A DNA stretch of 64,000 nucleotides, taken from positions 124,001 through 188,000 of the forward strand of contig JALJCO010013423.1 of the NCBI GenBank assembly GCA_023101725.1, written 5' to 3'. Position 1 is the first letter of the stretch. Every line of letters starts with the position of its first letter. A model generated the notes under the pieces. The model was not told where the DNA came from, ran no database searches, and was given only the letters and a program-made list of their open reading frames with translations. A program made the translations under genes and the position numbers. Shown in pieces: positions 22,801-35,200 of this stretch. This DNA comes from Atherinomorus stipes. Taxonomy: Eukaryota > Chordata > Actinopteri > Atheriniformes > Atherinidae.

Positions 22801-25800
22801 AGAAATATCTTATTTAAAGTTAAAGATAGACCGATACATTGGCAAGTCGATATTTGTGTTTTTTGCTGCTATCGTCCAGTACTCCCCCTGCATAATTTGC
22901 AGACAGGTAATTATTCCTACCCTCCAGTTAAGTAAAGGCTAAATTTACAACAGTAATTCACATAACAAGAAACTAAAGAAACTAATAATAAATAAAAATT
23001 TATAAAATTATAGTTTTGTGAAATAAAGTTTTGCTCTTGAATTGTGGTTGGGTAGGAGAAAAAAAAAAAAAACTGTCCCAGACACATTAGAGCACCTTTT
23101 CCATGAACATGGACCAAAATACCTGTCAACAGGTGCAGACGTCTGATTGGACGTTACAGAAAACACCTGATTGTCTCAAAGTGTTGCTCAACAACATTTT
23201 TAGCTTCGGAGTCCCATTATGCTTGTTTTATTTATTTATTTATTTATTTTTTGTTTTTAATATTGTTGTTGGACCACAATTCAAAATCAGTGTCTTGATT
23301 TTCATAGAATTTTTACTTATTACTTTTGTCAATTTTGTTAACTGACTTTTTTTTTCATCTTTAATAGGAGGGTATGAATAATTTTAAGGTGTGTATATTA
23401 CTGTTTAATTTTTCTATTTTCTATTTATATATTTATTCAAAGTGCTTTTGATTCTTTTTTTACTCTTAAAAGTGTTTTCAAAATAAGTTTTCATTGTGTC
23501 CATCATTGTATGAATTTTGAGGTCAAATGCACTATCGGTCCCAAAAATCGTACCTAAATATCAGCAGGTTGTATCAGCTGAGGTTGATAAGAAAATATTG
23601 ATATCGGCCCTTAGAAAATAAATCTTTATCAGTCTATTCCTATTAAATTTTGTTTTGTGTCCCCCCCCCATTTTTTGACTTGCCTTTCCTCTGTTTCTTC
23701 CAGACTGACGGGACCCTCTGGTTACCTGACGGATGGGCCAGGAAACTACAAGTACAAGACCAAATGTACCTGGCTTATCGAGGGACAGTAAGTACCATTA
23801 TGGGACTGATCCCAGCTTCACACAAAACTTTGCATCACAAAGTCACTCATGGGCAGAAAGAGTTAAATAACTTTCCAACACGGGATGAAATACCTGATTT
23901 AGTTTGGAAAATCTTCTATGTGTGTTTCTTTTTGTTTCAAATGGCTAAAACTTCTTCTGAAAATAGAGGAAGTTTACATTTTTTTAATTAAAACACCTAA
24001 ATATTTGTAGGGAAAAGGGGGAAAACCACTAATATAACAGTACATCACCAAAGCAGATGTTATAACTGATGTTTTTCCACTTAGATTAAAGTGATGTCAT
24101 CTCACTGTTCACTTTCTGAGGTCCATCTATTCAACTTCTTAAAGGAATAGTACACCCACAGAAAGATGTGTTCGTTTTCTACAAACCAAGCCAAGTCGAG
24201 CCAAGTCTGATGTCATCTTGCACAAAAGAAAGATCCCAGTCAAACAATACCATGCTGCTTTTTTCCTCCTTTTTCTGTAGCGGTATTGGATCGTATCGGT
24301 GCATCCCTACTAAAAACACACCACATCTGGACAGCAAAGACTGAAAACCTGCTAAACTCCTCCTTGTTTCATCCAATCAGCTTCTCACTAAAGGGAAGTG
24401 TCAGAGGGCTCATAATGATCGCTCTGTGCCGAGTGTAGCCCGAGTCCTCCATCGAGCATTAGCACTTTATAGCTTCCAGTGGCTGATGGATGAAAATTGG
24501 TTGCAAAGTAACAGTAAGAAATCCAATACTGCCTCTCTATTGTTTCAGTCAGCACATCCACTCCACACAGTGTGGGTCTAAGAGATAAGTCCATCTTTCC
24601 TTTGGCTGCCAGCTCCAAACCATAAACTTGTTGATTGCATTAACATTTTAGACGTTTAGCAGGAGCCTGGGGTAAAAAGCAGGAGATGCCGGCCGTAAAG
24701 ATGTAATGTCTCTGACCTTCCCGTCTCTGGATGGGCTCTCTAATTACCCGGCCTCCCTGCTATCCATTCTTTCCATCACACACTTACCGGCACATTTCTA
24801 CTCTGTCTTAAGACCTCAGTGCGTTTTAATAAGAAGGAAGTGCAGTGACATGCACAGTAAGTGTCAAACGGGGTTTTATAGGCGTCAGACATGGATTCTT
24901 CTGCACCTTTCATATCGTCCTCTGCTGTTGGCCGTGTTGAAACGTCTCGAGGAGACTTAATTTGCTAACAGGCTGTGAACGGACGAGTGGAGGCTCAGAG
25001 GGACCACACGGCTGGCTGCTGCAGCAGGAAAGGACATGTCTTTGTCACTTCTCCGCCATCAGTCCTGACATTTGATGAATTATTTACTGGTCACGAGTGG
25101 TGTCGTCTAATCGAAGCTCGGGGCTGCTGTCATCCCTCGCCTTCATTCGTCTGCTGGTGAAGACAAACAGACACCACTTCCTTTCTTAATGAAAATATTT
25201 TGGTGAGAAAAATGTGACTGCTAACACTGTTCCACTGTTTCATTGTAGATCTGCTGAACGGGCCTTTGTGTTCCCTCCTTGTGTTTTTGAATGATTTCAT
25301 TTTTTTCGTTAACCAGATTAAGAGCTGAGACAGATTTTAGGACCTCATGAATGCTTTCCATCAGGCTTGTTTTGCTGTCTGCTGCCTCTCTGCCAGCCAC
25401 AGACAGTCGCTTTATTCATTTTCCCGGTAGAAGAGAGCAACAGCTAAAATAACCCAGCAGGGAATTTTTAGTTTTCCTTGTGACAGAACTGCGGGTGGAA
25501 ATTAGCTTCTCGCTAAATCCGGCATATTTACGTCTTTGTATGTTCATTCATCTGCATGGTCCCTTACGAATAAACTAACTACTCCATAATTGGGGCAGAT
25601 TCGGGCTAATGACGTTCAGCTGCCTCCACCGTGAGTTCTTGGGAAATTTTGTTGAATTGGTTTTCTGCTTTGCCACCTGGTGAATTATCCCTTATTTGTG
25701 GACTTTAAAGGTGCAGCATGTAACAAAATCAAGTGTCAATGGCAGAAAAACAGAATGTCTAATTCAAAACTGTGTTGTCATTGATGTTTAATTTTCTTAC

Positions 25801-26214
25801 TAGATCAGCTGTTATGTGTTTATTTTCTTAGATATTTGAAGGGGACACGCATACACGGAGGCTGCCATATATGTGCCACCATGTAAAAGTAGTACTCAGA
25901 GTACAGTTATAGCTACACCTGAGACCACTGGATCCACTCACAGACGAAAACATCTTCATGTCTGTGAGATTTATGGCAACTGAAGGCCACCGTACATTCA
26001 AAACAGTGCTTGAGATATGAAGTCATTGCTATACACTGTAGCTTTAAGTCTTCTGCTTGTGGAGTGATCCCAGTTTTGGAAAAAGTCTGGAAAAAAAAAG
26101 TCAGAATTCTGTCTTTTTTTCCAGAACATTAAAATTTTTTTTTTTCTGGGAGTTATTTATTTATTTATTTTTTATTTCTGAAAAAAGTCTGAATTCTGAC
26201 TTTTTTCATTAATG

Positions 26215-26271
<57 letters not shown>

Positions 26272-29200
26272 TAAAAAAAGGTCAAAATTCTGAGAAAAAA
26301 AGTCAAAATTCAGACTTTTTTCTCAGAATTTTATTTTTTATTTTCAGTGACCCTAATCCTCATTCTACATATATGAAGTGCATATTTAGAGAACATTTAC
26401 AGTTCATTTAAAAAGTTTTCACATTTACTTTAGATTTTTTTCATTTTATGTTGTTGTCTTTTACTTAAATGATTCAGATTATTCGTTTTCTTTCTCAGTC
26501 TGCACTTAGGATCCAGTGAAAAGAGACTTTAGCTGTGACACTTAAGTTCTGATTGATCATCTCTAAGAAGTTTCCACTCCATAAATTGATTGGATGAAAG
26601 GCACACACCCGTCTACACGTCCTCATGGCTTACAATGCATGTCGGAGCAAAAACTAAGCCTCCCAGACTCAGAAAAACTAAACTCTCTGGTCTAATAAAA
26701 CCAGCACTGAGCTCTTCGGCTTACTACTAAGTAGTATGGCTCATCGCCTGCCCATCCCAGCAGTCGAGCACGGTGGTGGCAGTATCAGGCTCTGGGGGTG
26801 TTTTCCAGCAGCAGGGTCTGGCTGTAGCTGAAGGAAGGATGAACGTGGTGTGACCTCAGACTCGGCCAAACGTTCAACTTCCAACACAACCGTGACCTAA
26901 AGCACATGGCATCAGGCTGGAACATAAAAAGTTAAATGAAGGATACTTTCTGAATGTACTCTAAACCAGTAGTAATGGTAGACCCTCGTGTCTTTTACAG
27001 GCCCAACACCGTCCTGCGATTGCGGTTCAACCACTTTGCCACCGAATGCAGCTGGGACCACCTGTACGTGTACGATGGCGACTCCATCTATGCACCTCTG
27101 CTGGCAACTTTCAGGTAGGTCTGTTTATGTGACAGTAAACCTGTTTGTCCCAATATTCAGTTTAATTGTCCAAATATCAGTTCTGGTCCTTCTGTAAAAA
27201 TTTTGTCTCACAAGGGAAAAAAAAATCTCTGAACAAAATAAGAGTTTAATGATGATACAAACTTAATTTCCCTCAAAATGTTTTATATTATGTGTGTTTC
27301 TTAGAACTATTTTATCTATTTTTCTATATCTTTTTATGACATTCACTGTGAAGCAATTCTTCATTTGTTCTATAAAAAGTTAATGACCGTAACCTTAATT
27401 ACCTTTAACCTTTTATAAAGAGAAGCTCAAAGGGACTGATTTTCAGTGTGTTCTTTTAATTTTGTGTAGAAAGTATGAAAAATTCAAGATTTGATGCCAA
27501 AAGCACATTCAGATGTTTCCATGAAACATGTCTATGTCTCATATCTACAAGTATCCAGAATACTGATCAAAAGTTTCCCACATTACCTTTAAATCAGTAG
27601 TAAAATGTATGTTTGTATGTAGGGTTCCATTTGCGACTATAATGTGAGACAGTACGAGTAAATTGTGCATGTGCAACAGAGATAAACATTTAATTTTACT
27701 GGGAAAAGGGTTTTGTAGTGCTAATTTAAAAAATAATTTTGACACTTCTTGTTGGTTGGGTCAGTGTTTTATATAGACGTGAAAATACTGTGATGAAAAA
27801 AACAAAACAACCTGTCTTCAGTACACGTTTACAGAAAAGTATGTGTAAGTAAATGAAATGTGACTTTTGTGTCGTTATTGCAGCGGTCTGATTGTTCCCG
27901 AGCTGTACGGCAATGAGACGGTTCCTGAGGTGGTGTCCCAGTCTGGCTACGCCCTGCTGCACTTCTTCAGCGACGCTGCCTACAACCTGACGGGCTTCAA
28001 CATTTCCTACAGGTGAGAGGAGCAGAAATACCCTCCTCCACACCAGACAGGCGGGTGCAGTCGTTCATAGCTTCAGAGAAAGAGTGACCATGATTTTTAT
28101 GCTTGTAATAAGTAAGGATGCACGATATTGGAGTTGTGGCCGATATCGATACCGATTTTAAAGCTGAAAAATAAATTACGTAATATTCATTCCTTATGCA
28201 AAATTTGAAAAACTCCTCAACTTGTGTTTATGTAGAACAAGTCAAACTTAATGACAGCTTTAATCAGTTCATGGTGTGAATAATTTATTTTAAAAAAGGT
28301 AATAAATAAGTTATTTCATGCTAAAAACAGTTAAAACGTTTGGATTTCAGATCTAATTAGTGTGACACATCTTTTTTTTAAAAAAGCGCTTTGTTAAAAC
28401 GTATGCTCAGTTACGCGAGCGAGTGAGTGCTCTCCCCTTAACGAGGATCTTTGTTGTTTTTCCTCCGGTAATGTTGCGAGGAAACAACTCGTGTGTGCAA
28501 ATGTGTTGTACACGCGTGAGCCTCGGAAAACTTAAGTCTTTGACAGTGTTGTGCTGCGTACGTGTGTTAATTACTGTAGTTAGTTGGATGAAAGGTGAGG
28601 CACGATGTCATGTACATGCTTAAGCACGTAGCACTCGTGATGTACGCAACTAGTTGCGCTTGTTTTATCTCTGTGCAGACCAGTGCAGAGAGACGAGGAG
28701 TGAGAAAACCCCGCATGCAACTAAAAGCTATTGAATACTGGAATATGATGAATATAGTCATTTTCTTTATCCCACAGGGCACTAGCTGCGATATTGCAAG
28801 TATATTCGATATATTGCCCAGCCCTTGGTCGAGCCATGAAGCAAAGATCACCTTGATGGAGAACTCTTTATTCACGTTGCTTGGGAGTAAATAAAAATTA
28901 GAAAAAAGTAATAAGTTTTTCTTTAAAAAAAAAAAGAAATAGGTTTTACTCTTAAACAACCTTGAATTTTTCACCCCAGCTTTCCAGTTTTATTTCACCT
29001 TCTTCCATTGATCGTAAAGTGAGGAAGACTCCGAACTGTCCAGTTTTCTTTTCGCTTTCATGTGTTCAGTAGGGCTGTGTTCAAAAAATCGATTTTCCAA
29101 TTCCGAATCGATTCTCATATTTCCAAAGATCGATTCATATGTCAAAAGATCAATTTTTCTTATCTTTTTTTAAAATGACCATTTAATGTACTGCCTCCGG

Positions 29201-32200
29201 TCAAGTGCAGTGGCTCAGCCGCTCCGCTAGGGGGAGATAGTGAGCTGGGCAGAGTGTAGGACTACTAAAGCTAGTGCAGTGCCAGAAGAAGACTAAGTGG
29301 GGCTGGTACAAGTAGTTTCTAAAAGTTCAGTTTAAACAGAGCAGAGGAAACATCTGCCTGTAAGTATTTTAATAAATGCAGTTGATGTTCATGATCGAGG
29401 TGATATTGATACTTTCTATTGTGAATGTTATCTTTGAATTTACGACGTAGATGCTAATTCCATTAGCATGTCAATGGCATTTTCCATTAATAGTTAGCAT
29501 CGAGCTAGCGGGGTAGTCGCTAGTTGTTTTAAATGCAGACTTACTGTGTATTTTGCTTCACCGAATCATAATTTAGTAAATTTTTTATTATTTGTTTCCT
29601 GTTATTTGAATTACTATTGTGAATGTAGTCTGTTTTTAATTGGAGGGTGTGAATAATTTTGTGAATGGCTGTATCTGTGCCAACCTGAAGGGAGAGGGTT
29701 TGGTCCTTACAGCCACCATTAACTACATTACTTCATTCATTCGTTGTTGAATATTAATATAATACTCGCATTAATATGTTGCATAAATACAGAGTTTTGG
29801 AATTCGGGTAAAGGCTAAAAATTTTTTTCAATACCAGCAAACCAAATTGAGATCGAATCAAGATCAGATTGGATCGGACAGATTGAAAATAATCGATTCA
29901 AAACCATAAGAATCGGAATCGAATCGATACCCAGCCCTATTCAGTAGGTCTGTTGTGTGAGGATTGTACAGTTGATAAATTTACGTCTTAATAAGGTTGA
30001 TTTCTTGCTCTGTTATTCGTTACTGTTATCCACATTTCAGTTGGAATAAGTTGGCAAAAAAGGGTAGAAAACCTTCTTATGCTACTTTTTATTCTTGAAT
30101 GTGTAAACAGACAATCCACTGATCCTTCTCTCAGAGAAACTAAAAAGACACTAAATGATAAAAAAAAATGAAACAAGCTGAATTTGACAAGGAAGAAGCA
30201 AACTAAGTTAAAAGAGAAGCTCCTTGTAAACATCTGTAAAGTGTACAGTGGATCAGTGCAGCCATCCTTCTCCTGTTGGTGCCGTTGTCATGACGATGGG
30301 ATCGGCGCAGACTGAGAAACACACAGTTGGATGAAAGTGAAGTGCCCCTGGGCCCCCCAGTCTTTGGTGTCTGGGAGAGGTGGAGCTGAAACATCAAACC
30401 ACCGCGGCACCGGAGGAGCATGAAAGGATGACGAGGGCTCTTTGTGTCTCCGTCTCTCCGCCTGAATGTTTGTCTTCAGGAAGACAGAAATTACCATCTG
30501 ACTGCGGCGTCTCGCTTTGACGGACAATAAGCTTTCTTTTCTTAGTTTACAGCAAAACTTGGGACTTTTTTTCTTTTCTTTGCAGCTTCACTAACCTGAA
30601 CAACATAGAAAAGAAAATAGGGGTGCAAGATAATTATTGGACCGATAAAAGGAAATTATTATGCCATTCATATAACCGATATCATAACTTGCCCCGATAA
30701 CAGTCAACCTCACAGTTACTCATACCCTCTCATTAAATGAGGGGGAAAAAAAATCATCTGTCAGTGAAATAAGTTAAAATTGACAAAAATAATAATAAAT
30801 AAAAATTCTATGAAATCATGACTTTGATTTTGAATTGTGGTCTAAAAGAAATATTAAAACAAACAAAAAATAAAACAAGTAAACAAGCATGATGTTAAGC
30901 AACACTTTGAGACAATCACTGCAATCAGGTGTTTTCTGTAACGTCCAATCAGACGTCTGCACCTGTTGACAAGTATGTTGGTCCATTGTTAATGGGAAAG
31001 GTGCACTTATGTGTCTTAGGGATGCACGATATTGGAGTTTTGGCCGCTATCCGGTATGTCGATATTTTAAAACTGATGTGGCCGATAACCGATATCGATA
31101 CCAATATTAAAGCTGAAAAATACATTATTTAATATTCATTCCTTGTGCAAAGTTAGAAAAATACCTCAACTTGTATTATGTATAACAACTCAAACTAAAT
31201 GACAGTCGTTCAAACAAAATTAATAGGATATGTGCGTGATATCCCAGAACCACCTGGATTTTCTCCTCCCTGAGGAAAAAACAAACAAAAAACGATACCC
31301 AATAACAGAGGATATTTGGTTATTTACACAAATGAGCGTGTATAAACTCTGTTCACACAGAACATCCTAAAAGAAACTGTCTTTAGAAGTTTTGAAGTTT
31401 TTGAAGAAGAAGAAGTTTTTTCTTTTAGACTTTAGAAACAGTGGCCAGATCAATTAAATATCGCTGAAATATTGGTGGGACGACTGATGTCCAATGCTCA
31501 GTTTTAAGGCTGATATAGGCTGATACCGTTAAGGGGCCGCCTATATTGTGTATCCCCAGTCTGGGATGGTTTTGTTTATTTAATCTTTTAGATTATTATT
31601 TCTAACCACATTTCAAATGCAATATTTTATTTCACCAAATTATAATTTTGTACATTTTTATTTATTATTAGTTTCTTCAGTTTCTTGTTATTTGAATTAC
31701 TATTGTGAATTTAACCTTTTCTTTAATTGGAGGGTATTAAATCATTTTGAGGATGACTGCATGTGCGTTATCGGTTATCAGTATCAGCCTTTAGGAGCTG
31801 AAATTTATCAGTTATTGATTTTTAAAAGACATTATTGTGCATTCCTAAAAAAATGTTTGATAATGATGAAATGAGTTGGAAGTGATCTTCAATGCTCATG
31901 CTGTTTTTGGGAACATGCAGTGATGGGATGTGCGTCCTGGTTGATGGAAAGGACCCAACGGGCTCGGAGAGCATCGGTATTCCAGTCTCCCTCAGCCTCC
32001 AGCTCTGTAGCGCTGCCCTATGGGAGTGCTGGTAATTTTGGTGGCAGGTGCTTCATTAGCGAATGAGGCTGAAGGAGAATGGTTCACATTTTAGCTTTAC
32101 GCATGGATACAGCTGCAGATGCAGCTCGCACAGAAGCAGCTGGACGATCATTCTCCAGAAGGTGTTTGTGATGGATCCTAGCTTCTCACCTCTCCTGCTT

Positions 32201-35200
32201 TCCCCTCCTTCTCTGGTTGGAAGGGTGAACACGTGTCCCAACGACTGCTCGGGCCGAGGCGAGTGTCGGGCGGGGATCTCCAACAGCTCCGTCTACTGCA
32301 AGTGTGACCCTCACTGGAAGGGGGAAGCCTGCGATGTCCCCTACTGCCCGTTCAACTGCAGCTACCCCGACAGAGGCCGCTGCCGGGACAATACCTGCAT
32401 CTGTGGAGCTGGATGGCAAGGTGGGCTTTTTCTCTCACTGTTACATTCAGCCGCCACGGCTCAGATTGACCAGCCAGGATTACAAATGTCTCATCGTCTC
32501 TTATGAAGCAGTTGTACTGTTTTAGTGGCAAAGAAACTGGAGATTAAACGCAGTGCGTCAGCTGTCCTGAAGCCTTCAGTCTGTTTCATACAGAGCTGCT
32601 GAGTCGCAGCCAGAGTATTTAATACCCAGGGTCGCGCTCATCATAAGTGCTGTGGAAAATGGCTGATTAACGGGCATAAACGCCATTTACTGAAATAAAA
32701 TCCACATTTAGGTTTTAATGAGGAAGTAAAATAAAAGGCTCAGCTGGGCCACCCGTTGTTCAGAGAGGGATCCTTTCCACTTACTCGTTATCGTAACGCT
32801 TGACCAGGAGGCGTCAAGCTGGGTCAAAACGGACCTCCCCTGAACCGCTTAAACTAAAACCTCTCCAATGCAGTTCTGCTTCACTATCAGAGTTGTCCTT
32901 TGCAGAGATGATGTTCACATATAGATTAATGCGAGCATCTGGGAATTTTCCCCAAATTCGTCACATCCGATCAGCTAGGGGGTGAAAACATTGCTTTGCT
33001 GCAGAGGAGAGCCTTTCGATTACCTGCTTTGTTCCTCGTCGATCTTCGTTTATTCTACTTTGGAAAAGCACAGAAACTGCTACCACACAGACATGAGAAG
33101 ATGTTGTTTTCAGTTCATAAAACAACAGAAAAACGTCCCAAACGACATGATAAGGGGCTAGCTGCTTTACACTGGAGTTCCTGGAAACATCTAACAACAT
33201 GTTGGGATCACTTTGTGACTGATGAAAAAACTGATATTGTGATATTGTGGTATCACTGTTTAAAGCCTAAATCAGTCGATGTACAGAATCCCAAACCCGC
33301 CAGCTCTGTTCCTGTTCGTCTAACCAGGCAACAGCGGACAGACGATGGCATCTCGTGGTCCAACAGACACTAGTTTGATTCGTATATTTTTCTAGCCTCT
33401 GCAATAAGACTTTCAATATAACTGAACCTCATTTCAAGATTATTTCAAAGACAACCGGCGGAGAAAAATAAAAAAAAGGATGCAAAAAAAGGTTTTTGAG
33501 GGTCAAAGTCCATCAGACGCCGTCAGATGCGAGGCTTGTTTTCACCCCAGGCTTGCATTGATCCATTGTTTTCTTCTCTGATGGAGGTTTAGAGTAAATC
33601 ATATTCATCCCGTAAGTTTTTTTTTCTTTTTTTTTATATACTGTTTAGATCCCCGAGGGGAAATTAGGGCTCTGCATTACACCCATCTCTGTACAGTAGC
33701 ACCAGAGAGCAGTGGGCTGCTACTTAAAGCGCCCGGGTAGCAGTTGGTGGGGGTTAAGGACCTCGCTCAGGGATCCCCAGTGGTTCACCTGAATGTCGTG
33801 TCGGGGACTCGAACCTGGGTCCTCCGCGCCAAAGCCCGGAACATTACCGTCTGAAACATTTTTCATTTGTGCTGTGTGCCTCCATTTATTCTTCACCAAT
33901 AACACACTAAAGCCCCTTTCAGACTTGCTCTGGAAAGCGGTAGTTGTGCGGACTCTGTCCTTTATAACATTTGCATTCAAACATGCGTTCTGGTCTTTTA
34001 CCTCAGAGATGTAGCGGACATGTACCGGCTGGTTTCCATGTCGTAAAAGCGGAAATGTTGCGGCACGACGGAGTTGAGGGGAGAGCGTGGTTGTGTTGAC
34101 TTTTCCGCAACATTTCCTGATGTCTGAAAGCGCCTGGGATGCTCTGCAATGCAAGTCTGACATTTACACGTCTAAACCTTACAAGTGCTCCCTTTACTAT
34201 GACTCCAAAAGTATTCAAATAGATTTTGTGGCTGCAGTGATGTAAATGAGATCAGCTGCATTCATCTCGTAGATCGAGAGAGCCAGATGTTATAGCAGCG
34301 AATAGAAAGTAGACAATAAGAGCAGAAGTAGATCAAGTAAATTAAACACAACTGAATAGTGCAACTAAAATGTTAAAGAATTTATAAAAAAGAGAATGTT
34401 ATATGCAGCAGCTTATTATCAAAACATCCCAGATGGTGAGGATTTGGAAAATACTGCACAGGAATATAAGACTGATTTAATCATATATAAAAGTGTACAC
34501 TAACAGTTAACAACCAATATTTACTCTAGTTGCCAATAGTATTTACTAATGGCTATAAGAATCAATAATATATGAGCAGTAGTTAAAGGTACACCGTGTA
34601 ACTTTTTACTCAAACATCAGCCTAATATAAGTATAGTTGCTTTTTGTTGGAATTAAAGGACATGTGAGTGCATTGTTAGATGTTCATAGATGTTAACTTT
34701 CCTGGAATACTTTTTCTTGGTTCCACTGCTCCTGATCAACAAGCCGTTCTTTTCTCCATCAGATTTCTTTCTTTATTCGGTGGCTCAAACCAACACTTGA
34801 GCTTTCTCTCCCCTCAGCATCCATCTGCCGTCACCCTCTGGACTTCACATGAACTTTTGCTGGATCAGCTTCCTTTTTTTTTCCTTTTTTGCCATGTCCT
34901 GACTCGCTCTCTCTCTCTCTCTCTTTCTCTCTCCCTCTTGTTTTTCTTTCCTTCACATCAGACCATCTGTGTTCCTGCAGAGGCGACGGCTTCATTTAAC
35001 TGCCGTTATATCAGTGGCTCATCTAATTACCAAAGCGGAGGGAGTTTACGAACAGATCGGCGTTTTCTGTTGCCTTTATTATCTTGTCATGGTGTTTTCC
35101 ACAGAGGAACGGCACCCTTGCTGCACTTTTCGCTGCCTGCTTCCAAATGATCTCATTTTCCCAACCAGTGCAAAATCACACACAGATGCTGCTTCAGTCA

